Positions 23,201-34,710 of a stretch of DNA of 64,000 bases are shown in pieces. Location of the stretch: the NCBI GenBank assembly GCA_018398805.1, contig JAGFBZ010001954.1, positions 32,938-96,937 of the forward strand, written 5' to 3'. Below the pieces are notes generated by a model. The model was not told the origin of the DNA and ran no database searches. It saw nothing but the letters and a program-made list of their open reading frames with translations. Within the stretch, counting starts at the first letter, position 1. Each line of letters begins with the position of its first letter. This DNA is from Hirundichthys speculiger. Taxonomy: Eukaryota > Chordata > Actinopteri > Beloniformes > Exocoetidae. Made by a program: the position numbers and the translations under genes.

Positions 23201-26200
23201 CTTGCGGTCACCTGCTCCGACCCTGCACTAGCGCCTCCAGCATTCAGGTGAATATTGCATCTGGTGTACGCGCTGCAGATTTTTTTCAGGATGTGCACGG
23301 CTGACGTGAAGCATGCACGTGGCAGCCATGATGCTTTCACGTGGAAAGTATATCCGGAGCCTTCTTCCTCTGCTGTGCTCGGTACCAGGCCTGTTTGTTA
23401 CTCCGTTGTAGATGAACTGCGTCGATTTGCACTCGACACATCGAGCTGGCAGGAAGTCGGACACAGGAAGGGCATAATTTTCAAAATAAAAACCCCATTT
23501 GTAGACTCCAACTCATACATTGATACTACATCAACCTGTTGAGGCAGCAGATAAACAAATCAGACCAAACCTCATGTTTAAGGAGTTTCATTTTACAAGC
23601 TGAAAAGCACATTTTATTTGACTCCACCTCTCCTTTTAGGTTAATAGCAGAAGAGGCTGGACACAGTAAGAAATGGCTCCAGTCTGAAGTGGAAGGTGAA
23701 GATGACCTTATAATTATGTCTATGAAGGGAAAGATTACTGTGTGATCCACAAAGATACACTCATAATTACACAAATCTAACCAAAAGTGTGCTTCTGAGG
23801 TACTTTGCTTCTGAAATGCTCCTGGTGGGACCCGAAGTTGTGCTGAAGACGGAGCAAAACCCCTGAGCCTGATGGGATAATGACGTGTCCTCAGTATTCC
23901 CAGGATGAAGAACTGCTGTTACCCTCCCGTGTCAGTTTTCCCATTTCGTATTTCCTATTTTCGCCCTTCGCCCCATCTCTCTGCCCTCTCCCCTATTCTG
24001 TCATTGGATCTCATGAATTAAGTATGATTGTTGGAGTATTAGTACAATCCCAGTGAGAACATTATCCTGAAGAAGTGAAATCTGAATGAACGTAGGTGAT
24101 AACATATTAAGAACAAACCTAGTTCGTATAAAAATACATGCAAATGTCAATACCAGTGCTTTATGAGAATAAGATACAGGGCCACTGGAATTTATTTTTC
24201 TTCCCTCCACTTCTATTATTTCAGGTTGATCATCTTAGTCTCTCTGAACACTATTCTTTAGGCTGATAAAACAGCCGATAAACTGATCTGAATCACTCTG
24301 AGTAATCAGCAGCTTCAGAATGAGCTAAGTGGTTTTGTGAGAGCTTGGCACTTTCTTTTCCAGAGCTCAGTATCTCAGGCTACTTACAAGCTTACCCACA
24401 TTATTGATGGATCTAATTGTGGCGTTTTCGTCAGAAAAAGGAACACATTCAGATACTAACTTAAAAACCACTTTCACACTGTATATTTTGGAACAAAACG
24501 TCTGCAAGTGGAACAACGCCTCAGACGAGCCGTTTATGAACGCGCCAAACGAATGTGTTACTGACTGCACACTTTTCTTTCTTTCTTGCACTTACCACCT
24601 TTCTGCAACAAAGCAACCAGAAAAGCTTTTTTTTAATCAAATAAGTTTACTAAAATTGGCAGATATTTAAAGCGTATTACAAAAGTTTATGTTTGATCAT
24701 GAGACGCTGCACAGTTGTAGTTGGTGTGTTAAATGTGATAAGTCCATAGTGAGAGGTTTATTTTTGAGCCTGTGAGCCTGAGCTGTTAACAGTCGGTGTC
24801 TTTGTCATTTGGAGGCTCAGTAGGACTGCCTCTGCAGGAGGCTCCATTGTTGAAGTGACTGAATACAGTCTCGTCTATGTTCAGTCTACCAGCACTTTAA
24901 TAACCCCTCAGGAGCTGGTAAACTCCATCCACTGTGTTTGTGAGCCTCTTTTTGAGCATGTAAATTTGTGCATGTGCATGTGCGTACAGGGTACATGGAC
25001 TTCGGGAGCACGCCGTCCGACGTGGCCTCCATTTTCACTCCGATGATCCCGCTAATAGTCGTGTCCCAGTTAATTTCTTCGTGGCGTGCCCTTCAACCCT
25101 CACCCGCACTCAGCCTTTGCAGCATGTCTAAATAATGGAGGGTTGTTGTGAAACTGGAGGGAGCGCGGCAATTCCCCTTATCATTTCAACAGTTTTCACC
25201 AGTGAGCCATGTCGACTGTCTGCGTTACTGCGCTCGAAGCAGCGTCCCTCGCTGCAGCGGAGTTCATATTCAGCGCCTCCCAGTTTCTTTTCTATGCAGA
25301 AGGTGGACCAGTTTTTGTGTGCTGGGATGTCGTGTTTAGTAAAAGATGAGACTGAGATATCTGCAGGTTTGAAGGGCTTGCTCTCTTTTTCCTTTTTCCT
25401 TTGTCTTAGTGGGAATAGTCCCAGGCCGATGATGCAGAGCTCTGACGACGGACAGTTGGTGCTCCAGTGGGTGGTGGATTCAGAAAGCAGATAATTCTGT
25501 GTCTTTGTGTGCATGTGTGGGTTTCTGGTATTCCTCACTGTTCACACTTCTGTCCTCTTTATTGTGTACAATATAGTCCAAGGCAACTTGTTATGTTTTT
25601 CCCATCCTCATAGGTTGTCGTTTTCTTTTTTACTTTAACTTGTCCCAATAACAGCTTGTAAGTCTGAAACTCCACTATTTTGGATTTGATGTTTACTGCC
25701 TTCAAGAGCCAAGAAGAGAAGTCCAGCTACCAGGTGACCAGGATAACTGAGAAGATATACTAGCTTAAAGAACTGAGAAAAGCAAAAGCTCTTGTCTTTA
25801 TATTAGTAGGGACCAGCATCTGCAGGTTACGGCTGTGTTTCCTGCACACTATATGATTCTGACATGGAAATAGTCAACATTAACTTAGTTTATTTTCAGT
25901 GCCAGCAATCTGACAGCAAACCTAGAGATGACTAAAAACTCAATGACTTAGAGCTTGCTGGGAAATTACTAATATTTAACATTGTTACAAGCGTAAATTA
26001 ACAGGCCAAATAGGGAGCAGTTTAGAGCCTGCTGGGGAGAGAAAAGCCCCAAAGCTCACAAAACAGTTGATTTGGAGCTGCCAGGGTAACTGATCCCTTC
26101 ACAAGAACAAATGACTTCATCGCACCGGCAGTATTTCAGTGCTGCGCTCTACCAGGCGCTGTACATAAATGGATGGGTTCCAGAGTGGGGCGCAGCGCTA

Positions 26201-27809
26201 CATGCAACCTATTTGAAAGACCCTTTATTGAGAATGATTTCGCTCAGCCAGTTGAATTGAATACAGGAAGTGGTCCATTTTCCAACACATGCTGTTGAAC
26301 ACATGTTATCCTTTACTGAAGGATAGTGAAACCAGTTAAATATTAGCAGAGGTATGTCCCCACCACCCAGACCTAAATCTACACCTGACCAAATGTAGTG
26401 AAGTGGGGGAGCGTTTTGACCAAAGTGACGTGATGGATGCAGCAAGACGTAGAGTCATCAGGTTGCAAAAACAAAACAAAACAAAACAAAAAAGAGCATC
26501 TTTGTAGAGAAAGCAAAACATAGCCATTGTACAATTTTGAGCCTTTTTTTTTAATCCCAAAAAGACACTGTTTCAGTGCTGTGGATAAATGTAGCTGTTG
26601 CACAGACAGTCAAATGATCATGAAACCCTTTTCTATCCATGTTCTCATCAAAATATCTACAGATCATCTCAGGACAGATGTGCATGAAGGAGATCAAGAG
26701 AAATGTTCTTCCAACAGAACACAGTCATTTATTCTACATAGTTTATTGATGAGGCATCTATGTTGTGGTGCATGCGGGTGAAAAAATAAACCAGAACATC
26801 ATGTCTAAATGAAGACTTAGACTATTCACGCAGATCAAACCGCTGAAAGACATCCGTCCCTGATGCCACTGAGATTCACCATCCACTCCTCTCCTTCAAT
26901 CCATCCCCACTCATTGCTGCTGTGCAGCTTAGTATTTTGCAGAAAAAGAGAAGAAGCAAAGAAGCGTGATGATTGTAGACTAGGGGAAACCATGAAGAGC
27001 GGGAAGATGCAGCAAGGAGGGATTCACATCTGTGCTTTGCTCTCCACTTTCATCCCCTACCATCATCTTGTTCCCGTTCTGTTTGCTTTTCATATTCCTA
27101 CGCTTGTGCTTGTCGCATTCCCTGTTGGCCTCTCGTAGTCTCTGTCTTTTCTCTCCTGAACCTTTTTTTGTGTGTTGTTGCTTCTTCTCTGTCACACAGT
27201 TTCATTTCTGTTTCCATGACATGTTCTTTAAACGTGAAAATCACATTTATATTTACAGTATGAAGACACCAAAAGAAATCACCTAATAATTATCATGTCA
27301 GTGTTTTATTTTTCCCCCCTATCATTTCAGAGTATTGTAGGTTGTTTTTTTTAGACAAAAGGAAAAAGGCCAACATCCTCAACCAAAAGGAGTTATTTCC
27401 TTTCACAGAAGACTGTGCTCCTGAACTGATTTTATTTATTTCCATCATGTGCAACATGTCTTTGTAATTCTGGTCTAGTGGCTAGTTTGGAAGGCCTGTA
27501 ACAAAAAAAAAATTGCTGCTTTAAACATGTCAATTTTTGGCCAATCGCCCGACCAATCAGAGCAGACAGAGCTTTTTAGGAAGGACCTTAAAGGGACAGG
27601 ATATTCAAATCCTGTTTTTGAGGATATACATGGGTTGTGGGATTTCATTATACATTAACCACATTAGTGGACATCAGAGAGTCACCCCACATCCATTAAA
27701 TACTGTATTATTTAACAAGATTGCTATTTAGAGAACTTTGGCTGTTGAAGTCCATGTTGAGAGAAGAGTAAAATACGGGACTTTCCCGGCCAAAACGGGA
27801 TACTTGACA
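23201..27809. other. Largely featureless region with one candidate exon
   Basis: No recognised gene or defined transposon. It includes an (AACAA)n-like tract at 26465-26493. The stretch around CCAATCGCCCGACCAATCAG (27541-27560) has a dispersed-repeat look but no defined ends. Overlapping open frames on both strands at 25128-25538 have no family match. Confidence 0.4.
24992..25135 (+). other. Candidate exon, 48 codons, unknown
   Basis: A TGTGCGTACAG acceptor (24980-24989) precedes an open frame starting YMDFGSTPSDVASIFTPMIP. Its first 20 codons end in G or C at 18 third positions, unlike the AT-rich surroundings. The frame closes with TAA at 25133-25135. I recognise no family. The opposite strand is also partly open, so a GC-rich conserved non-coding element is an equal possibility. 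Confidence 0.2.
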
Positions 27810-28172
27810 GGTATGACCAGGGCCGTCGGACAGGGGGTAAAAGTTACACAGCCTTGGGGGGGCCCATGGCAGAGGGGGGCCCACGGGAAGCTAAGGGGGA
27901 AAAAATTATATATTGAATATATTAGTTAATACCAAAACTAAATTTCATGACAGAAACGGATCGTAATGCAAACTTGGTGGGCCCTATATTAAATGGCATA
28001 TTGTTGTAATCCAAAAACCTTAAGTCTGTTGTGACGGACTACTGTGTGAACACCCCTTGGAATATGCGCAAAATCGTTAAGTCCAAAAACAGCTGTTTCT
28101 CACCGTGAGGCGCAGCTTGATTACTATTAGCGTATGTGGATGGAGAGATAATGTCGCAACCTCCCAAGAAAT

Positions 28173-29361
28173 CAGGGCCGTCGCAGGGGGGGGTGCGAGG
28201 CCCCGTGCAAACTTGAAATGCGAGGCCCTGCAGTTTGACATGGATGTGCAATTGCGCATGACTAACAGTCGCACGGACACCGCTATTCTAGTTCTACTGC
28301 ACGCATAATCATGCTGCAATACGTTTTTATTAGGTAGAATGATACATCCTAATCATACACAGTCTCAGCCTTTTTGCTATTTATTTCAAATGGGGAAAAT
28401 CAACTGTGCAAAGAGGCTTTACATCAAGTCAGCTCGTCACTCTATTTTTGCCATCTTGACATTTTAAACAAGTAGATTAGGACACTTTTCATTCATAATA
28501 TACGTTAATTTTCATTACAACTATACACAACATATTTACTGCACTGTAACTCTAACAAATCAGATGGACTCACCATGCGTAAATTGCGCGGAAGCTGATC
28601 ATGTCAGAGTCACTTTCCTTGCCTTCTTGGCTGCAAACTCAGCAATAAGATCTTTATAATCCAGTTTGGATGCAATGTCCTTTTTAATTAATAGCAGGGC
28701 AAGCCCGCACCGTCTGTCCTGTGACATGGAGGTGCGCAAATTGTTTTTGATTAGTTTCAACTTTGAAAAGCTTCGCTCTCCCGATGCCACCGTCACTGGA
28801 AAAGTCAATAAGATCCTGAGCGCAATCTCACAGTTAGGGAAAATTCCTTGAATCCCTTTAAGGTAACGAAGTGTTTGAAGTGCTGTAGTTGTCCCCTCTG
28901 GGATTATCTCTCGAAGTCCTCAACTCCGTGAAGAGGTCCGGTGCGTTTATTCGGACGAGCTCAGCGCATCACTCAGTCTTGTGCACTGTCTTTGCAGGCA
29001 GTCTCATCCATTTCACGGAGTTTGGTCAGATCAAAAAGAAATCCAAACATGTTTCCAAACACCTGCATTTGTTTAAAACGAGTATGGAGAGCAGTGAGGG
29101 CCTGGTCCACTATCACATTAAAATAGTCCGTTATATACACCTGCTCTGGGTCTGGAGTATATTCATTTGCATTTTCATCACGTTTGCGTTTCAATCGCCG
29201 TGTTGGTTTTATTACAGGTTCAGTAAATAGTGTATTTACTGAAAATAAAATAAATAATAATATATACTGTATTATATATGTATTATATATACACCTTCAC
29301 GTCACAGCGCGGGGCCCTGGGCGACCGCCCCCTTCGCCCCCCCCCCCTTGCGACGGGTCTG
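28173..29361 (-). mobile_element. Inner hAT element nested in the outer hAT, perfect TSD
   Basis: It begins CAGGGCCGTCGCAGGG and ends CCTTGCGACGGGTCTG, flanked by perfect CAAGAAAT duplications (28165-28172 and 29362-29369). The ends resemble those of the outer element, so the two families are related. It retains pieces of a minus-strand hAT transposase. Confidence 0.92.
28599..29194 (-). pseudogene. hAT transposase relic (ZMYM1-like type)
   Basis: Two readable minus-strand blocks remain. Upstream (29194-28973) is a segment with YFNVIVDQALTALHTRFKQM and VFGNMFGFLFDLTKL. Downstream (to 28599) is the hAT C-terminal dimerisation domain, with the hallmark TFPVTVASGERSFSKLKLIK and GLALLLIKKDIA. 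Wording and order fit the hAT transposases related to ZMYM1-like vertebrate proteins. A stop and the loss of the catalytic N-terminal region make it non-functional. Confidence 0.85.
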
Positions 29362-29775
29362 CAAGAAATATAAATCTGGTTCTCAGAAACGTAAAGAGAG
29401 GAAAGAGAGAGAGAAGAAACAAAATGAGGGGAGTCAGCTGCTTACAGACTTCTTCTCAAAGAAAGGTGAGTACAATTATAACAAACGTTAAACTTTAAAC
29501 ACACGAAATGAAATCCCATTGTCAACTGCCGTAAGCTCCGCTATCATTGCTAAAACGGACATAAACAGCCCTAAAGCAAGATCAGATAATAGACTACCCT
29601 TTCAAATGGTCTTGTTATTAAAATAAGGGAATATAAAGTCGGATAATATTGCAGCAATATAACAGCAAGCAGGTGGACAGGTGATCGGTTGGTGTTGGTG
29701 GTGGTAATGGGGGGGGGGGCACCAGAACCTCCTTTGTAGGGGCCCAGAATTTGGTGCTACGGCCCTGGGTATGAC

Positions 29776-30173
29776 ACAAGGTCACACAAATACATACATA
29801 CATATTTGCATAAGCATGCACATGTACATACACATATGTACACACAGATATAACAATTAAAAACAGTAACAGTAATAACAGTAAGAATACTAATAATAAC
29901 CAAGATAATGAAGACAATAATATCAACAATCATAATACTACATCTAATAATAATAATAATTCCAGCCATAATATGATCAACAATAGTAATAACAAAGGCA
30001 ATTATCATAATTTTCACCATAGCCACTATCACTATCTTAAGCTAAATCAGATCCTTCATGGGTGTGTTGCTGCCGGCCACGTCCACGCTGCAAGTGGGCA
30101 GATTTGTCTCAGAGGCACCTGTGATCCACAGGCTGCCACCCCCACAACTGACCCCCCCCCCACCACCAGGAGG
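29776..30173. repeat. Low-complexity AT/AC-rich tract and repeat remnant
   Basis: An ACATAC/ACATGTACATA stretch (29790-29850) is followed by irregular (AATAAT/AACAGTAAT)n to about 30045. A more balanced segment (30050-30173) then continues, after the next hAT insertion, at 30800. Confidence 0.6.
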
Positions 30174-30181
30174 CTCTAACC

Positions 30182-30791
30182 CAGGGGTTCCCAAACTTTT
30201 CAACACGCGACCCCCAAAATAACGGTGCCAGAGACTGGCGACCCCCACTATCCCCGGATGTGACTGAAAAAATAAAATGTGCGCACAGGCCATACGCACA
30301 AACACGGGCTTAACGACATCACAAAAGAACAGAGCAGCCTGTTATGATTTTACATATAGAAATTTACTGTTTGATAAAAGCAGAATACCTCAGTCAAAAT
30401 AATATCTATGTAACATGAGTGCACAGTATTACTGTCATGTGCAAACTTAACTTTAACATTACTTTAATGGTTAATGGTATTAAAGCATCCGCATTGTGAT
30501 GTTTACTGTGGAGCCGTAACCTGACACCTGCAAATGATGCTATGTTAATCTGTCTTAATCACCTCAGGAAGAAAATCTGTAGTTTTATTTTAATTTTATC
30601 TACCATGTTTCATAATTTTTACAACTATGGCTGAATTTTTCTGTATTTTATTTTATTTTTAATTTATTAGATTTATATATATATATATATATATATTAAA
30701 AAAAAAAGATTTATGGAAATCATTTCGCGACCCACCCCACGGCGTCCCGCGACCCCCCGGGGGGTCCCGACCCCCACTTTGGGAACCACTG
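30182..30791. mobile_element. hAT MITE with perfect TSD, 610 bp
   Basis: It begins CAGGGGTTCCCAAACTTTTC and ends CCCACTTTGGGAACCACTG, with perfect CTCTAACC duplications (30174-30181 and 30792-30799). Subterminal CGCGACCCCC motifs occur at both ends. The AT-rich body includes an (AT)n tract at 30674-30696. No coding sequence. Confidence 0.92.
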
Positions 30792-30799
30792 CTCTAACC

Positions 30800-31250
30800 C
30801 ACAGCAAGGGCGTTGCCAAGAGTACTGACCTGGCAACCATCACCCCAGCACCACTCCCGTCAACCACCGACTGCCAACAGACAAAGAGAGAAGGAGACGG
30901 TGAGGAAGGAAAAACTGGAGGGACACAACCAACGCCAGGAGAGCCAAGGCAGGCACCAAGGTCCCACCCATGCCCCAGCTTCCCCAAAGCTACAGTTTCT
31001 TTTTTTTTTTTTTGGATTTGAGGGTGTTGTTATTAAAGAGGCATTTCTTGGAGGAGGGAGCCAGATCAGGGCCACAAGGGCCACCGGGACCCACCCTGGG
31101 CCTGAATACACCCCCATCTGTAGATCAGGCTCTCAGTGCCACCTCAAGGAAAGCAGTTAGGCAGAGAGATGTACCAGAACACATCTGGAAATGAAAAATA
31201 CTTTATTAATCCCAGAAGGGAAATTCAACATTGTAGTAAGGTTTTTTTTT
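30800..31250 (-). mobile_element. LINE 3' region fragment, minus strand
   Basis: CTTTATTAATCCCAGAAGGG followed by AAATTCAACATTG (31201-31233) is, on the complement, a typical teleost LINE 3' tail (AATTTCCCTTCTGGGATTAA then TAAAG). The preceding C-rich, non-coding sequence to 30800, and its continuation before 30174, are probably part of the same element. No reverse-transcriptase motif survives. Confidence 0.4.
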
Positions 31251-31735
31251 CCAACAATAAATAAATGACAGCAATATTAAAATTTAATTTATAATGTAGG
31301 ATGTCGTTGTTGTGGAGGCTGATGGCTGCTGGCAGGAATGATCTTCTGTATCTTTCTGTCTTGCAACATATACAGTAATACAGTAATACTGTATGTTTTT
31401 ACACAATCAGATTACTATTTGAGTGAGCCTTGTTAGCTCATGAATCTAAAGCAGGCTGCACTCAGAAACGCTCCACTTGTGAAATGCCCCTGATTGGACT
31501 TAAGGTCAGGCAGAGGATGAAGCAACATTACTGTACAGGAGGCGTGGCTCTACTGGCCCTGGTGGGAGCTCTATCTTTTAGTTAAATGATTCTTTGGCTT
31601 TTATTTCAGTCAGTTAACTCTTGCAACAAAGACTTCAAATGCTGTCTTAATAATCAACACTTGAGTTTTGGCATCTTGGCTCTGATTTAATGAATTTCCA
31701 CTTATGAGGCATACAGAGCAATCTGGGGAGTGAAC

Positions 31736-31740
<5 letters not shown>
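31251..31740. other. Nothing recognised
   Basis: Intron-like sequence; no gene. Confidence 0.4.

Positions 31741-31816
<76 letters not shown>
31741..31816. repeat. 44-base poly(C) run followed by (CA)n
   Basis: An uninterrupted run of 44 C residues (31741-31784) passes directly into AAACACACAC repeats to about 31816. Long enough to form i-motif/G-quadruplex structures and to be unreliable in assembly. Confidence 0.95.
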
Positions 31817-31817
<1 letters not shown>

Positions 31818-32620
31818 ACCCATAGAACGAAAGCAGGGAGTAGAAGAGTGGAAGTGAGTTTTCAAGCATAAAATGTTGCTTGAGATGCCTGCCTGAACCT
31901 GCTCCCTAGAGGGTTTCCTCCTTTAACAAAATAATCTATTTTTCACATGCAGTGACATGATACCGGTAAAAGTGGCTGGTAGATTTTAAAATCTATTTGC
32001 CACCGAGGCAGGTGGGCAAAAAAAGTTCATTTTCCACCCCAGTGGACACTACAGTGACTCACTCAAACATATAAATATGAGAGAAATAAAAAAATGAACA
32101 TCATTTTGTTGGCCCTTAGAAGCATGTATTTGATGCACGTATGTATTTAGACACGAGTCAACATATTCTCAGCCGTGTCACACAACATCAGATGCTGTTT
32201 TTGTTGAAGCGCAGGCATTCCCAGCCTCATAACTTAAATCAAATGCTCCCCTTTGTCAAGAGAAGTTGCTTTTTGCTGCACACATTTGTTACCATGTAAA
32301 CAGATTCATGTCCCAGAAGTGTGAGTCATACAGGTACAACTGCATGCACAATAACACATAAATTTGTTTTGGCAGGGAAAAAAGTCCAATGCCTGTATAT
32401 ATTTAGACCGATCCCCTCAGTAGTTTTTTTTTAACCTTTTTGCCAGATTATTCATCTGACTTTATTATCACCTCTAAGATAGACAGAAGAGTGCACAGAG
32501 AGCTTTTATGGGAGAAAAGGTGAAAGTACCCACATTTTCCCAGCTGTTCTCCTCTTGTGGTTCAGTATTTAAAGCAACTGTCCTCATAAGAGTTCACTTC
32601 AGCTTAGAAAAACATTCTGT
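31817..32620. other. Nothing recognised
   Basis: Intron-like sequence; no gene or defined repeat. Confidence 0.4.
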
Positions 32621-32628
32621 TTTTCTGA

Positions 32629-33421
32629 TAGAGCTGTCAGTCAATTCAATATTTTAATTGCGATTCATTGAAAGATTTTCATAGTTAACTCATGATTAAT
32701 CGCACATTAATCGCATTTTTTTATGTTCTGTTTATCCATCCATCCATCCATCATCTAAACCCATTTTGTCCTATACAGGGTCACGGGGATCTGTTTTGTT
32801 ATTATTTTTTAGCCTTTAGTTTGAAAACCGGAAGTCCACCAATGCTGCCGTACTTTTTTGGGGGCTTAATTCATCAGCTTCTTTGTATATTTTGTCGGGC
32901 TGCTGCTTGACCGCAGTAATTTGCTGACGGTCCCTAAACTCCACGGCAGCAGCAGGTACTCAGAAGGACATTCAGCGCTGTTCCTGAGAGTTTTAGCTAC
33001 ACTCCCTGATTTTGGAGGGTTGATGACACTTGTGAAATGTCTGGCATACTTATATCTACAAAATGATACCAACCTGGATGAAATCGGTGCCGTTTTCATG
33101 ACGCTATTAAAGTTTAAAGAGAAAAAAAACAAGCCAATGTCAGATGTGAAACTAACTTTAACGCGTCCTGTGGTGGTAACTCAATTTACAGAGACAATAA
33201 ATACAAATAACCCTTTTCTTGTCAACAGACCCATCTGGCAGCACCTTAAAGCTAAACTTACTGTTCATAAGACCCTTTTCTGTCGCCATGTCTGTCCCAC
33301 ACGTTGACTGTAAATACACTTATTGACTGAGGATCATTTTATTTACAGAAACGTGTGTGCGTTAATCTTGTGTTAAAAAAAAAAATAGTGGCGTTAAACA
33401 GAATTTGCTTTGACAGCCCTA
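32629..33421. mobile_element. hAT-like element, 793 bp
   Basis: It begins TAGAGCTGTCAGTCAA and ends TTGCTTTGACAGCCCTA. The flanks TTTTCTGA (32621-32628) and ATTTCTGA (33422-33429) agree at 7 of 8. ATTAATCGC motifs lie near the left end. A fragment at 32731-32790 (CATCCATCCATCCATCATCT, then ACAGGGTCACGGGG) is a common teleost SINE/LINE-tail motif, apparently inserted inside. A 128-codon open frame (32921-33307) has no recognised domain. Confidence 0.8.
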
Positions 33422-33429
33422 ATTTCTGA

Positions 33430-34204
33430 TATTCTGTCATAAATAGGACATCAATGAATCAAAATGCTAAAATATCCATCCAGATCTTTTTTCTTTTTTT
33501 CCTGCCAGAAGTAAGTCACAGCACCGTGGATCAGTAGATCATGTGAGCACATAGGCGTGTTCTCTGCACTCAGGGATAATAACACAGTGTGCAGCTATAA
33601 TGAAGATCAATCAGGATTCAGCCCTGCAGTTATATGGCACAGAGGCCATTGCATGCAGGATCTAATATGTCTGTCCAGTAAAGTATTAAATTCACTGAGT
33701 CTCCAGTTTATTTCTAAGTACCTAAGGAGCCTACCATCATTACTGGAGCCTGTTTTCTAGTAATCATTTCAGCAATTTTGACAATGTTTGAAATGTTTCT
33801 TAAAATGAACAAAAAGATGACAGTTCTTTGGGCCGTTGTTAAATGAGAAGGTTAACAACACGGTTTTAAAGGTGTCATATCTTCAGATGATTTGCTTCAA
33901 GTTAAAACTGCCATAAGTCTGATGTTTAGTGCAGACATGCAGAAAAAGCACATGTAAGCACTATCATGTTTGGCTTCACTCACACAATCGATACGATTCT
34001 AATTATACTGATGCATCAACGTCCAGCTCCAGCATGACGCAACACTAACGTGCTGGTGTCGACTCCCAGCCATCCAGGTCTGAACCAAGGCAACTGGACT
34101 GCTTTCATCTTTGTTCTTGAGCAAAGAAAAACAAGTCCAGCTGCCTTGATTCAAACCTTTAAAGGTTCCATCACTAATGTTTGCCAAGAGAAACCATCCA
34201 CTGT
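33430..34204. other. Nothing recognised
   Basis: Intron-like sequence; no gene or repeat recognised. Confidence 0.4.
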
Positions 34205-34710
34205 GAGGAAGGAAGTCTGAAGGAAATAAGCAAGGAGGCAAGGAAACAAGGCATGAAGACAGGAAAGAAAAAAACCAAGAAGGAAGAATGGTAGAGAGGA
34301 GGAAGGAAATGAAAGAGGAAGGAGGAAAAGGGGAAGGATGCAAGAAATGAAGGGAGGAAGGGAAGGGGATAGAAAGAAATTAAGCAGAATGGAAGAATGG
34401 AAGGAAAAACTTAATAAAGAAAAGAAAGACGAAGGAAGATATAATCAATGAAAAATAAATAAATGAAGGAAAGAAGGTAAGGCAAAAGAAAAAAATGAGG
34501 GAGGGGAAAAAGGAAGGAAATCAAGAAAACAATTAAGAAAGAAAGAAAGAAATGTTGGAATAAAGGAAAGAAGAAAGTAAGAAATGCAGGAAATAAGAAA
34601 ACAGAAATGAAGAAAGCGAAAGGAGAAAGGAAAGTAGGAAGGAAGGACCAAAACCAGATGGAAAGAAATATGGAAAAGAAAGTAAGAAAAAGAATCAGAT
34701 GAATGAATGA
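34205..34710. repeat. ~500-bp polypurine (GGAAGGAAA-like) tract
   Basis: Almost uninterrupted A/G on the plus strand, built of degenerate GGAAGGAAA / GAAAGAAAGAAA units. Strong strand asymmetry of this length can form triplex DNA. Long open frames on the complement are compositional artefacts. Confidence 0.9.

Larger units (their letters stand above)
27818..29767 (-). mobile_element. Outer hAT element with perfect TSD
   Basis: It begins CAGGGCCGTCGGACAGG and ends ACGGCCCTG, between perfect 8-bp duplications GGTATGAC (27810-27817 and 29768-29775). It is 1,950 bp including a second hAT insertion. Without the insert and its duplicated target it is about 750 bp with no recognisable coding sequence, so it is non-autonomous. 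Confidence 0.92.

Noticed and set aside
25128..25538. Open frames of 119 and 136 codons on opposite strands
   Set aside because: Mutually overlapping, no domains recognised, no splice signals; kept only as part of the featureless region.
29618..30032. Hydrophobic minus-strand frames (LLLLL / IIIII)
   Set aside because: Translation of AT-rich simple repeat; not a membrane protein.
31647..31865. Minus-strand frame with poly-glycine and poly-cysteine/valine
   Set aside because: Produced by the poly(C) and (CA)n microsatellites.
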